Assembly: GCA_964440915.1 (NCBI GenBank)
Contig: CAYTTV010000095.1
Span: forward strand, 1 to 8,784
Direction of reading: 5' to 3'
Source: CAMPJM01 sp964440915
GTDB lineage: Bacteria > Bacteroidota > Bacteroidia > Cytophagales > Cyclobacteriaceae
Length of the DNA: 8,784 nucleotides
Shown here: one piece after another, positions 1 through 7,314 of the stretch
How the letters are laid out: the number at the start of each line of letters is the position of its first letter
Position numbering within the stretch: the stretch's first letter is position 1
Notes under the pieces: generated by a model
What the model was told of the DNA's origin: nothing
What the model saw: the letters and a program-made list of their open reading frames with translations, nothing else
Database searches by the model: none
Program-made: the position numbers and the translations under genes

Positions 1-21
1 TTAGATATTAGATATTAGACA
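1..21. repeat. Heptad tandem repeat (TWAGAYW), left-edge piece
   Basis: Three 7-bp units read in order TTAGATA, TTAGATA, TTAGACA. The array may continue beyond the left edge. The unit matches the family seen around the assembly gap at 1888-2042 and lies in the same orientation on the plus strand. A different heptamer, TGCTGTC, is duplicated directly just after it (26-32 and 33-39). No function can be read from the sequence. Confidence 0.75.
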
Positions 22-58
22 TTTATGCTGTCTGCTGTCATACTTATGTTATCATAAC

Positions 59-107
59 TTTTCAATTGGGAGGAACAAAATACTTCAACGTTCCTCCCAA
101 TTGAAAA
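59..107 (-). terminator. Perfect hairpin just after the GH43 stop codon
   Basis: The arms at 59-76 and 90-107 are exact reverse complements over 18 bp, around a 13-nt loop (77-89). On the transcript the hairpin begins 6 nt after the GH43 stop codon, which fits a terminator or a 3' end-stabilising structure. Neither strand has a U-run directly after the stem, so it is not a textbook intrinsic terminator. The inverted repeat itself is certain; its role as a terminator is inferred. Confidence 0.6.
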
Positions 108-113
108 ATGAGT

Positions 114-1871
114 CTAAGGCCTGGCCTCGTTGGCTGTAGTAGCATGCAAACCAATCAAGCAACCTGTAAATCCTCCTGCTACATCTGTAGAAAGGATATC
201 TCCTGAAACAGTACCGCCAAGGTTTTCGAAGTCGGTTCCGTTGGTGGAATAGTTAAATCTGTACTTATCTCCCTCTGCCGTTACTTGAAGGCGAACAGGA
301 TTCTTAACATCAATTTTAGTGCTAGCAACAATGGTAGATTTTCCATTTTCGGTTCTTTCCAGCAATAAATAAGTGTCTTTCCCCTTTTTGGTCAAGCCAA
401 AGATATAATGGAATTTTTCACTCTGTAATGCTGAAATCCCTGCCAAGTCCTTCTCAGATGAAGGCTTATAGTTGACAGTGGCCGTGTACGAGAAGTTTCT
501 GTGCTGCTGTCTGTGAAATAGTGTTGATGTAGGTTCTACCTGCTTCAAGTTTGTATTGAAGGGGTTGATGCCTAAACCATTCTTAGTAGAGACAATAAAC
601 GCTTCACGTGGACCTCTTAACCCGATCCAACGGTAGTCCAACTTCTCTTTAGAGAAATCATCTTTAAATGTAAAGTTTCCGTTAGGGAAAAAACCATCCT
701 GACCGGTTTTGTTCGTAACGCCTTTGGGCATTTTCAACTTTGGCTCCATATCGACAAGGCCATTTTCAAAAACTGGAAATTCACCTGACCAATCAACGGG
801 TAAAATGAATGTCTCACGACCAGCGTTCACTCTACCTTTTTCATTTCTACGAATAGCCAAGAAAACACCATAGTGCTTGCCGTCTGGTCCTTCTACCAAG
901 TCAGCGTGACCCGCCCAATCTACCTTGTTAGCCCTGTTAGGGTTCAAATGCCTTTGCGATAAAATTGGGTTACTTGGAGCAGGCTTATATGGGCCTCTTG
1001 GGTTATCACTTACAAAAATAACCTCACTGTGCCAATCGCCTGTTCCCCCTTCTGCACACATCAAATAGTACTTTCCGTCTCTCTTGTAGATATGGGGCGC
1101 CTCGATCCAGATAGGTTTTTTTGTGATGTCAACACCTCCATCAACGATAATCTTGTCGGTGCCTGGAATAACCTGGTCTTTCTCCAAGTCATAATCCCAA
1201 ATCTTGATCACCCTATGACCACTGTACAATTCTTTTCCCTCATCAGGTGCATCATTGTGTATCACATAAGCTTTGCCATCTTCATCAAAGAACATAGAAG
1301 GGTCGATACCTCCAAAGGCCAACTTATACGGATCACTCCACCCTTGCATAGGATCTTTGGTTTTAACAACCATATTTCCGAAACCTCCAGAAAACTGAGT
1401 TGTGATCATGTAGAAGGTGTCATTATACTTATTGTACTTTATCGCAGGAGCATAAATGCCTGCGCTAATGCCAGAATGGGTAACGTTCAATTGAGAAGGT
1501 CTGTCCAAAACGTGGCCTATTTGGGTCCAGTTGACCAAATCCTTGGAATGGAAAATGGGCACACCAGGGAAGAAAGCAAACGAAGAGGCCACCAAATAAT
1601 AGTCGTCGCCCTTACGCTCTATGGAAGGATCTGGATAACAGCCTTGTAATATCGGCGTATAAAACTCATCCTCTTTCAAAGGATTATCAATATAAACCTG
1701 ATCCTTGCCTTCGTATACAAAATCTGAAAACACTGGGGCATTTTTTGCCAATTTTTTCTTGGCTTGACTGTATCCATCCATTCCCACGAACGAAAACAAC
1801 ATCGTAAAAACAAATAAGGCTACAATCTGCCTGCTTTTTAATGGAGCAAATCCGAATTTTAACTTTTTCAT
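114..1871 (-). CDS. Secreted GH43 glycoside hydrolase, probable beta-xylosidase or alpha-L-arabinofuranosidase
   Basis: This 585-residue enzyme likely cleaves terminal beta-xylose or alpha-L-arabinofuranose from xylan-type chains in the periplasm or outside the cell. Residues 1 to about 37 form a signal peptide (basic start, hydrophobic core, then GYSQA). The five-bladed beta-propeller of GH43 follows. Its three family catalytic acids are visible: D81 in CYPDPS (general base), D190 in GGIDPS (pKa modulator and orienting residue) and E257 in WIEAPH (general acid). H322 in WAGHAD fits the conserved central-channel histidine. From about residue 400 a C-terminal beta-sandwich resembles the GH43 beta-xylosidase C-terminal domain, with the HRQQH segment at 453-457. 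The length is normal for the two-domain form. I chose ATG 1869-1871 because the signal peptide starts there; an ATG three codons upstream (1878-1880) is also possible. The frame stays open further upstream only through repeats and the N gap. GH95 lies upstream in the same direction. Family is certain; the exact sugar is not, since members of such subfamilies vary. Confidence 0.93.
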   Translation of the reverse strand: MKKLKFGFAPLKSRQIVALFVFTMLFSFVGMDGYSQAKKKLAKNAPVFSDFVYEGKDQVYIDNPLKEDEFYTPILQGCYPDPSIERKGDDYYLVASSFAFFPGVPIFHSKDLVNWTQIGHVLDRPSQLNVTHSGISAGIYAPAIKYNKYNDTFYMITTQFSGGFGNMVVKTKDPMQGWSDPYKLAFGGIDPSMFFDEDGKAYVIHNDAPDEGKELYSGHRVIKIWDYDLEKDQVIPGTDKIIVDGGVDITKKPIWIEAPHIYKRDGKYYLMCAEGGTGDWHSEVIFVSDNPRGPYKPAPSNPILSQRHLNPNRANKVDWAGHADLVEGPDGKHYGVFLAIRRNEKGRVNAGRETFILPVDWSGEFPVFENGLVDMEPKLKMPKGVTNKTGQDGFFPNGNFTFKDDFSKEKLDYRWIGLRGPREAFIVSTKNGLGINPFNTNLKQVEPTSTLFHRQQHRNFSYTATVNYKPSSEKDLAGISALQSEKFHYIFGLTKKGKDTYLLLERTENGKSTIVASTKIDVKNPVRLQVTAEGDKYRFNYSTNGTDFENLGGTVSGDILSTDVAGGFTGCLIGLHATTANEARP

Positions 1872-1887
1872 TCTACACATTAAATTA

Positions 1888-2042
1888 ATAGATATAAGAT
1901 ATAAGATATAAGATNNNNNNNNNNNNNNNNNNNNNNNNNNNNNNNNNNNNNNNNNNNNNNNNNNNNNNNNNNNNNNNNNNNNNNNNNNNNNNNNNNNNNN
2001 NNNNNNNNNNNNNNTAAGATTTAAGACATTAGATATAAGATA
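1888..2042. repeat. Heptad tandem repeat array (TWAGAYW), interrupted by an assembly gap
   Basis: On the left of the gap the units are ATAGATA (1888), TAAGATA (1895), TAAGATA (1902) and a partial TAAGAT (1909-1914). On the right are TAAGATT (2015), TAAGACA (2022), TTAGATA (2029) and TAAGATA (2036-2042). The true number of units is unknown because 100 N sit inside. The array fills the space between the GH95 stop and the GH43 start and begins 17 bp before the GH43 ATG. Because the unit is 7 bp, every gain or loss of one unit changes spacing and reading frame. Confidence 0.85.
1915..2014. other. Assembly gap (100 N)
   Basis: There are exactly 100 N, a common placeholder for a gap of unknown size. 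Both edges are heptad repeat, so the repeat most likely caused the break. The real distance between GH95 and GH43 is therefore unknown, and an additional short gene or a longer array could be hidden here. The coding region of neither neighbour is interrupted. Confidence 0.95.
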
Positions 2043-2061
2043 TTTCATTATTACATTAGCA

Positions 2062-4536
2062 TTACTTCTTCCCTGCTTTCAACTCATACACACCACCTGC
2101 CTTAGTTGCCAGGTCATATTCATAAATCTTCTTCAAGTTCGGTGCTTTCAATTCAGGCTCATCCGATATTAAGGGCTCCTTGACCATTGCCTCTGGATAA
2201 AAAGGATTGTTATTGGATCCTTTAGCTTTTTTCAACCCTTTACCCGATAGCGGATAATAAGACCGGATCCTGCAATTACCGCCAAGATCTGATTGGATTT
2301 TCACCTCATTAGCCCTGTTATCACCCCACTTAATATCTACTTCGAAGCCCCCGCGAGCTCTAAGGCCACTTACCGACCCTTCCTTCCATACATCAGGCAA
2401 AGCAGGCAAAAGATGTACAGCCCCATCATGACTCTGCAAGAGCATTTCTGCTATACCGGCAGCACACCCAAAATTACCGTCGATTTGGAATGGCGGATGC
2501 GCATCAAACAGGTTAGGATATGTTCCACCCTTTTCCCCTGTAAGCTGAATGGCTGGAGACAATTGGTCGCTAATGAGTTTCAAAGCATGGTTTCCATCTA
2601 AAAGCCTTGCCCAAAAGTTCACCTTCCAGCCCATAGACCAGCCAGTAGATTCATCACCTCTTGCTACCAATGAAGTCTTTGCCGCTTCAAACAACTCTGG
2701 TGTTCGGTATGGAGATATCTGGTTAGAAGGATGTAGTCCATATAAATGGGAAACGTGCCTATGCTCGTCCTTAGGGTTGTCCCAATCGTGCATCCATTCT
2801 TGCAACTGCCCCCATTTTCCAATTTGCATAGGTGGAAGTCTGTCCAGCTTTTCTTTTATTTCGGCTGTCAAATTTTCATCTACCCCTAAGATTTCTGCTG
2901 CTCTTACCGTCTTAATAAAAAGATCAAAAACCAATTGATTATCCATGGTAGCGCCTGCCACGATAGATGCACCTGGGTGAGAAGCAGGAGCGTTTTCCGG
3001 CGAAATTGAAGGTGTAACCACCAACCAATTATGTTCGGGTTCGGCTACAAGGAAATCCAAATAGAATTGGGTAGCACCTTTCATGATGGGATAAACAGAT
3101 TCGAGGTATTGCTTGTCTCCTGAGAACTCGTACTTATCAAACAAATGCTGCGATAGCCAAGCACTCCCCAATGGCCACATGCCCCAAAAGGCGCCATCAA
3201 TAGGGCCTGTTACACGCCAAATGTCTGTATTGTGGTGTGCTACCCAGCCATCTGCGTCATACATATCTCGGGCTGTTTTCTGCCCAGTCTCAGAAAGTTC
3301 GCGTACCATTTGGATAAATGGCTCATGCAGCTCGCTTAGATTCGTGATTTCAGCAGGCCAGTAATTCATCTCTGCATTAATATTGATCGTGTATTTGCTA
3401 TCCCAAGCGGGGTAAAGCTGATCATTCCATATACCTTGGAGATTGGCAGGTTGACCACCTGGTCTAGAGGAAGCAATCAACAAATAGCGTCCAAACTGGA
3501 AATACAAAGTAACCAGATGAGGGTCGTTCCCTTGAGCAAACGCTTCTACCCGAACGTCCGTCGGTTTTGCCGCTGCTCCAGTGACACCCAAGTCAAGGCT
3601 TACACGATTGAACAAACTCCTATAGTCCGCAATATGGTCATTGAGCAACTTCTCAAAACCTTTTCCAATAGCGTTTTGGAAAGGTGCACGAGCCTTTTTA
3701 CCAGCGTCCTCGCTGAGATCCTTATAGTTTTTAAAATTAGTGCCGATAGATATATAGATCGTAGCTACGTTGGCCTCCGAAACAGTTATACTGGTGTCGT
3801 TTGCAGACACTGTTCCTCCAACGGCAACAATCTTCGAATACGCTTCGAACTTAACAGCCCCCTTTACCCCTTCATGATCGCTGGTAATGCCAGACAACAC
3901 CAGATGGTTATCCTTGGTAGTCAAATTATATGCTGAAGGCCTGTCCATAGTGGCGGTAAAATTGATGGCGCCAGGCTTATCCGCCTTTATGCGTACAACG
4001 ATGACCTGGTCAGGAAATGATGAGAATGTGGTGGTTTCATAGTTCACGCCATTCTGGCTATACCGTGTAGTGGCTACCGCCTTTTCAATATCGAGTTCTC
4101 GATAGTAATTGGTATAACTTGCCTTGTTGTGGAAATGGAGTTTCAAATTGCCGGCAGTTTGATAAGGCATTCCGTGTATGCCCTTAAAAAAACTTTGATT
4201 AGCCAAGTGCTGGGCCTCATCGTATTTCCCCTCAAAAATCAATCTTCGGACTTCTGGAAGCGCCTCTTTTGCTTCTGGCTTGTTATTGTCATGAGGCTGA
4301 CCAGCATATATGGTGTTTTCATTGAGCTGGATCACTTCTTTATGAGGATCCCCATAAATCATCGCCCCTAGTCGCCCATTCCCAACAGGCAGCGCTTCCA
4401 CCCATTTTTCAGCAGGTTGAGTGTACCAAAGTTTTAATGAAGTATCATTTTGAGCAAAAACATTTACAAATACAGTTAAGCTGAATACTAAGCAACAGCT
4501 AATCCTTAGCATCATTCTCATTTTTGTCACTTTCAT
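2062..4536 (-). CDS. Secreted GH95 alpha-L-fucosidase / alpha-L-galactosidase
   Basis: This complete 824-residue enzyme belongs to the GH95 family, inverting exo-enzymes that remove terminal alpha-1,2-linked L-fucose or, in some members, L-galactose. Residues 1-29 are a signal peptide ending VFA-Q; there is no lipobox, so a soluble periplasmic protein is likely. The N-terminal beta-sandwich (about 35-300) has the family motif PVGNGRLGAMIYGD (50-63). The (alpha/alpha)6 barrel follows, and a beta-sandwich closes the protein from about 705. Residues matching the known GH95 active site are N385 and N387 in NINAEMNYW, E514 in SPENAP (general acid) and D686 in FQIDGNFG (which activates the asparagine base). 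The HRHVSH segment at 592-597 is also present. Length is typical. The start is the first ATG; Met6, Met8 and Met9 are possible alternatives, and a weak AGAGG lies 9 nt upstream of the ATG. The thioredoxin gene ends 88 bp upstream with no terminator-like hairpin, so co-transcription is plausible. The family call is firm; the choice between fucose and L-galactose is open. Confidence 0.95.
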   Translation of the reverse strand: MKVTKMRMMLRISCCLVFSLTVFVNVFAQNDTSLKLWYTQPAEKWVEALPVGNGRLGAMIYGDPHKEVIQLNENTIYAGQPHDNNKPEAKEALPEVRRLIFEGKYDEAQHLANQSFFKGIHGMPYQTAGNLKLHFHNKASYTNYYRELDIEKAVATTRYSQNGVNYETTTFSSFPDQVIVVRIKADKPGAINFTATMDRPSAYNLTTKDNHLVLSGITSDHEGVKGAVKFEAYSKIVAVGGTVSANDTSITVSEANVATIYISIGTNFKNYKDLSEDAGKKARAPFQNAIGKGFEKLLNDHIADYRSLFNRVSLDLGVTGAAAKPTDVRVEAFAQGNDPHLVTLYFQFGRYLLIASSRPGGQPANLQGIWNDQLYPAWDSKYTININAEMNYWPAEITNLSELHEPFIQMVRELSETGQKTARDMYDADGWVAHHNTDIWRVTGPIDGAFWGMWPLGSAWLSQHLFDKYEFSGDKQYLESVYPIMKGATQFYLDFLVAEPEHNWLVVTPSISPENAPASHPGASIVAGATMDNQLVFDLFIKTVRAAEILGVDENLTAEIKEKLDRLPPMQIGKWGQLQEWMHDWDNPKDEHRHVSHLYGLHPSNQISPYRTPELFEAAKTSLVARGDESTGWSMGWKVNFWARLLDGNHALKLISDQLSPAIQLTGEKGGTYPNLFDAHPPFQIDGNFGCAAGIAEMLLQSHDGAVHLLPALPDVWKEGSVSGLRARGGFEVDIKWGDNRANEVKIQSDLGGNCRIRSYYPLSGKGLKKAKGSNNNPFYPEAMVKEPLISDEPELKAPNLKKIYEYDLATKAGGVYELKAGKK

Positions 4537-4624
4537 AATTGGAGACCTCTTTTCTTAATTTTGTTCAACTCTCATCCTTTTTTCACTTTCTATCCAAGGG
4601 ACCTAAAGCATATTATTCAGCACT

Positions 4625-7018
4625 TCAATTATCAGCATCCATATATTGGTCAAATAACTTCTTTAATTCACTATTAGATGACGCGAAGTAAACCTTATCG
4701 TTTACTACTGTTCCGTTTTTGTCAACCAATACATAGTGTGGAATGCCACTAATGTTAAACTTTGAAGCGAAGTAATTCCACTCGTCACTGTTCACTCTAT
4801 AGTGCTGTCCTGTTATGTCTGGCACCATTTTGTTCCATGTGTCTATAGGAGAGCTCTGGTTAGTGATGTAAACAAACTCGATGTTTTTATCTTTCAATTC
4901 TTCTTTCAATGGCTTTACCTTTTCCATTCCACTAAGGCAAGGGCCACACCAGGTAGCCCAAAAATCCACATACACGACTTTACCTTTATACTTTTCCATG
5001 ATTGCAGCAAATAATTTGTCCCCCTCAGTTTTTGGAGTCTCATTGACCACATATCCTGTTTTTGTTTTGTTGGCTTCTACCTTTTCAGCCCAATATCTTT
5101 CTAGATCATCGCTTTCCTGAATTAGCTGCAGAACAATAAAGGGGTGTGCCACCTTTTTTTTAATCTTGTTCTTATGCTCTTCTGTAAAAGGTTCTTGAGT
5201 ACTCCTAAGTATGCCTGCGTACTGTTGCGCATATATTATATCTAAGACAAGCCCTTTGTCTAGGCCTATGTATTGCTTTAGGTTTCTAATACGAGCTGAA
5301 TGATAGCCATCTTGTCCAATTGTATTTAAGTGCGTGCCATGCTTTTCCAGTAAGGCTGACCATGTATGATTATTTGATTGCATGACCTCTTCGATACATG
5401 ATTGATCTTCGCATGCAACCAACTCATTGAGCACCATTTCTCCTTCGGTAGACAACACTATTTTTTCCTCTGCCAGAAGATCTTTTAATGCTACAAAAGA
5501 AAAGTTAGCCTTCGGACGCATACTTTCAGCATAGCTGATCCTGTTAATCAAAACGTCGTATGCGTCACTCAAAATGGATATCGGATCATTTAAATCATCG
5601 AGATGGATAAAATCGAAATAGGCTGGCGCAAAAATTTCTGGTTTTAAAGGGATTTCATTTTGGTTGCTCGGAATTTCATTTTTCCTGCGATAGACAGATT
5701 CTTTTATCATATTATAGGAGAGTATGTTCTGAAAGGCCCTGTACTCCATTTGCATATTCTTCAACTGAAGCGATTTCTGACCCATGTGTCTCTCTTGAAG
5801 ATACCGATCTAGGGCTTCCTTTTCTTTCCCGATAATGTCTAAACAATAAGCTTTATACTCCTCCCCTGTCATATCCAGAATGCGGTCGTTGACTTCGGCG
5901 TAGTCCCAGAAATTGATATGATCAGTAGCTTGTAGATCTGCGTTAATCGTTGCAACATCTCCCATATAAAGCGACTTTTTTGTACGATTATTTCTATCCT
6001 TTTGCGTTTTGAAGGGTTCTATATATTCGGAAAAGTCGATATAATGAAAAGTCTCACCTCCTGGGGCTAAAAAAACACTCTCATTTACTGAAAGCAATTG
6101 AATAAAAACTGTTTGGGGATAAATCATAGGCACTTTGCATTGGAAGCTGCCATTAGGAGCAATTTCGATTAAATGGGAATTTTGCTTCTGATTGATGATG
6201 TTGTTTACATACACCATTCCTGTTTTCCCCATTTTCGGATGATATCCTTTTATAAATCCTTTGTAAATAGCTGTGTCTTCTTTGAAAACGGGCAGCTTAA
6301 ACTTCTCATCATTCTCAAGCACAAAGTCTTTGTTGTATACCTTTGTTTGGCTATACGCTTGCAAAGCATCAGCAGTACTCCCTATTAAAAGTTTATCTTT
6401 TTTCCTTTTGACAAATAGCGCTTCTTGATCAGTGCCATCCTTCAGGATCAAACGATAATTTTTCCCCTTGGTCGTTATGAGCACACTGTTCCATACCTTG
6501 TTTTTATAGATCACCTTGTCTTTATAAAAGCCGTAATCCCACGCATTGCTGCCATCTGCTTTAAGCCAATTACCTTGTATTTCAGCAGGGATTATTGCTA
6601 GTTGAGTATCTTCACCACCACGGATATCGATGTCGAATATTTTCCAGGACTCTTCAAGAAAATCTATCCTTTGAACATTTTTTTCCAGTGGAGGGAAATA
6701 CAACGTGTATTTGTTCATTCCACTTTCAGGTGTCCAATGTTCTTCATTCAATTTTATCCCTTCGGCCCTTGTTACATAAAGTTTCTCTCCACCTTCACTA
6801 TTCTGAATATAGGTATCTTCGGATGAAACCCGGATCCACCAATTGGGAAAATAAGTTGTTTCAAAATCGATTTTCGTTAGGCTATCGTGTAACTCAATTT
6901 TAGTGATCTTTACATAACTTACTGTTGTAGCAGCAAATCGGGGGTTTTCAACAATGGTTTGCGCAGACAGGGAAATACCTATCAGCGTGAGCCAGAATAA
7001 CAGTAAAAACTTTTTCAT
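4625..7018 (-). CDS. Large secreted TlpA-like thioredoxin-domain protein
   Basis: This 797-residue protein is a probable periplasmic thiol-disulfide oxidoreductase. Residues 1-19 form a signal peptide (MKKF, hydrophobic core, ending LSA-Q). The last ~135 residues are a thioredoxin domain: FWATWCGPC holds the redox pair C691 and C694, GIP at 758-760 supplies the cis-proline, and VLVDKNG at 763-769 is the usual following strand. The remaining ~640 residues are far beyond a normal TlpA or ResA. Residues about 25-240 look beta-rich with many aromatic residues, about 245-335 resemble a further beta domain of the kind found before TlpA domains in Bacteroidota, and about 370-660 look mainly helical. 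Additional cysteines are C294, C392, and a C536/C541 pair four residues apart. I recognise the type (Bacteroidota AhpC/TSA-like TlpA proteins) but no specific function. Its leader is unusually long, suggesting its own promoter, and GH95 follows 88 bp downstream. The start is set by the signal peptide; no Shine-Dalgarno sequence is visible. Confidence 0.88.
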   Translation of the reverse strand: MKKFLLLFWLTLIGISLSAQTIVENPRFAATTVSYVKITKIELHDSLTKIDFETTYFPNWWIRVSSEDTYIQNSEGGEKLYVTRAEGIKLNEEHWTPESGMNKYTLYFPPLEKNVQRIDFLEESWKIFDIDIRGGEDTQLAIIPAEIQGNWLKADGSNAWDYGFYKDKVIYKNKVWNSVLITTKGKNYRLILKDGTDQEALFVKRKKDKLLIGSTADALQAYSQTKVYNKDFVLENDEKFKLPVFKEDTAIYKGFIKGYHPKMGKTGMVYVNNIINQKQNSHLIEIAPNGSFQCKVPMIYPQTVFIQLLSVNESVFLAPGGETFHYIDFSEYIEPFKTQKDRNNRTKKSLYMGDVATINADLQATDHINFWDYAEVNDRILDMTGEEYKAYCLDIIGKEKEALDRYLQERHMGQKSLQLKNMQMEYRAFQNILSYNMIKESVYRRKNEIPSNQNEIPLKPEIFAPAYFDFIHLDDLNDPISILSDAYDVLINRISYAESMRPKANFSFVALKDLLAEEKIVLSTEGEMVLNELVACEDQSCIEEVMQSNNHTWSALLEKHGTHLNTIGQDGYHSARIRNLKQYIGLDKGLVLDIIYAQQYAGILRSTQEPFTEEHKNKIKKKVAHPFIVLQLIQESDDLERYWAEKVEANKTKTGYVVNETPKTEGDKLFAAIMEKYKGKVVYVDFWATWCGPCLSGMEKVKPLKEELKDKNIEFVYITNQSSPIDTWNKMVPDITGQHYRVNSDEWNYFASKFNISGIPHYVLVDKNGTVVNDKVYFASSNSELKKLFDQYMDADN

Positions 7019-7090
7019 GTATAGCGGTTGTTTAGGTGAATGATGGTTTTTATAAGAATGAGCTTATCGCCCCTATTGCATTCCAATTGT

Positions 7091-7131
7091 AAAGCTTAAC
7101 TTCGGAATCGATTCCAGAATAGTTAAACTTT
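7091..7131 (-). promoter_or_regulatory. Candidate operator or leader dyad upstream of the thioredoxin gene
   Basis: The 12-bp palindrome GGAATCGATTCC (7104-7115) sits at the centre of a larger dyad. AAAGCTTAAC (7091-7100) faces GTTAAACTTT (7122-7131) with one mismatch, which becomes a G-U pair in minus-strand RNA. The inner and outer arms are separated by 3 nt on one side and 6 on the other. It lies 73 bp upstream of the thioredoxin ATG. It could bind a dimeric regulator or fold in the leader RNA; the sequence alone does not decide between these. Confidence 0.35.
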
Positions 7132-7246
7132 ATGTTTTATTCATGTTTTTTCGTATGATAATATGTTACTTCGCAACCACTTCCTGCAGCAATTGATATA
7201 AAACGAAGGTAGACAAGAAAGAGAAAAGTTTTATCTCATTATGTAA

Positions 7247-7285
7247 CCAATCCTTTGTCTGAGGTAACATCTGACAAAGGATTGG
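7247..7285 (-). terminator. Perfect hairpin after the esterase stop codon
   Basis: The arms CCAATCCTTTGTC (7247-7259) and GACAAAGGATTGG (7273-7285) pair perfectly over 13 bp around a 13-nt loop. On the transcript the hairpin starts 29 nt after the esterase stop codon. As with the hairpin after GH43, no proper U-run follows the stem (the transcript continues TTACATAATG). It likely ends the esterase transcript or protects its 3' end, which would separate the esterase from the thioredoxin-GH95-GH43 group. Confidence 0.6.
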
Positions 7286-7314
7286 GGAAATCTTGTAACA
7301 ATTAATGCATAAGT

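Larger units (their letters stand above)
7019..7314. other. Intergenic region between the esterase and thioredoxin genes
   Basis: This is the longest non-coding stretch in the window (296 bp). It holds the 3' hairpin of the esterase gene (7247-7285) and the imperfect dyad at 7091-7131. The remainder is A/T-rich and presumably carries the promoter and leader of the thioredoxin gene. I looked for the Bacteroidota -7 element TAnnTTTG on the minus strand and found no convincing match. No small open frame with a credible start was recognised here. Confidence 0.6.

Noticed and set aside
1029..1649. Plus-strand open frame of 206 codons inside GH43
   Set aside because: It is antisense to a well-supported GH43 gene and its translation has no recognisable domain, so it is a shadow frame.
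1888..2042. Possible CRISPR array
   Set aside because: Units are 7 bp, contiguous and without spacers, which does not fit CRISPR; no cas gene is present.
1872..2048. N-terminal extension of GH43 upstream to an ATG at 2048
   Set aside because: The open frame runs through heptad repeats and 100 N, so its continuity is artificial. The signal peptide begins cleanly at 1871.
3436..3936. Plus-strand open frame of 166 codons inside GH95
   Set aside because: It overlaps a conserved GH95 region, including the start of the catalytic barrel, and shows no protein-like features of its own.
4476..4536. Lipoprotein signal in GH95 because of two cysteines near the N-terminus
   Set aside because: C14 and C15 lie at the start of the hydrophobic core without a preceding lipobox, and a normal cleavage site (VFA-Q) follows at 28-29.
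4537..4624. Promoter or terminator between the thioredoxin and GH95 genes
   Set aside because: The 88 bp show no stem-loop with credible arms and no clear Bacteroidota -7/-33 pair, so no feature was called.
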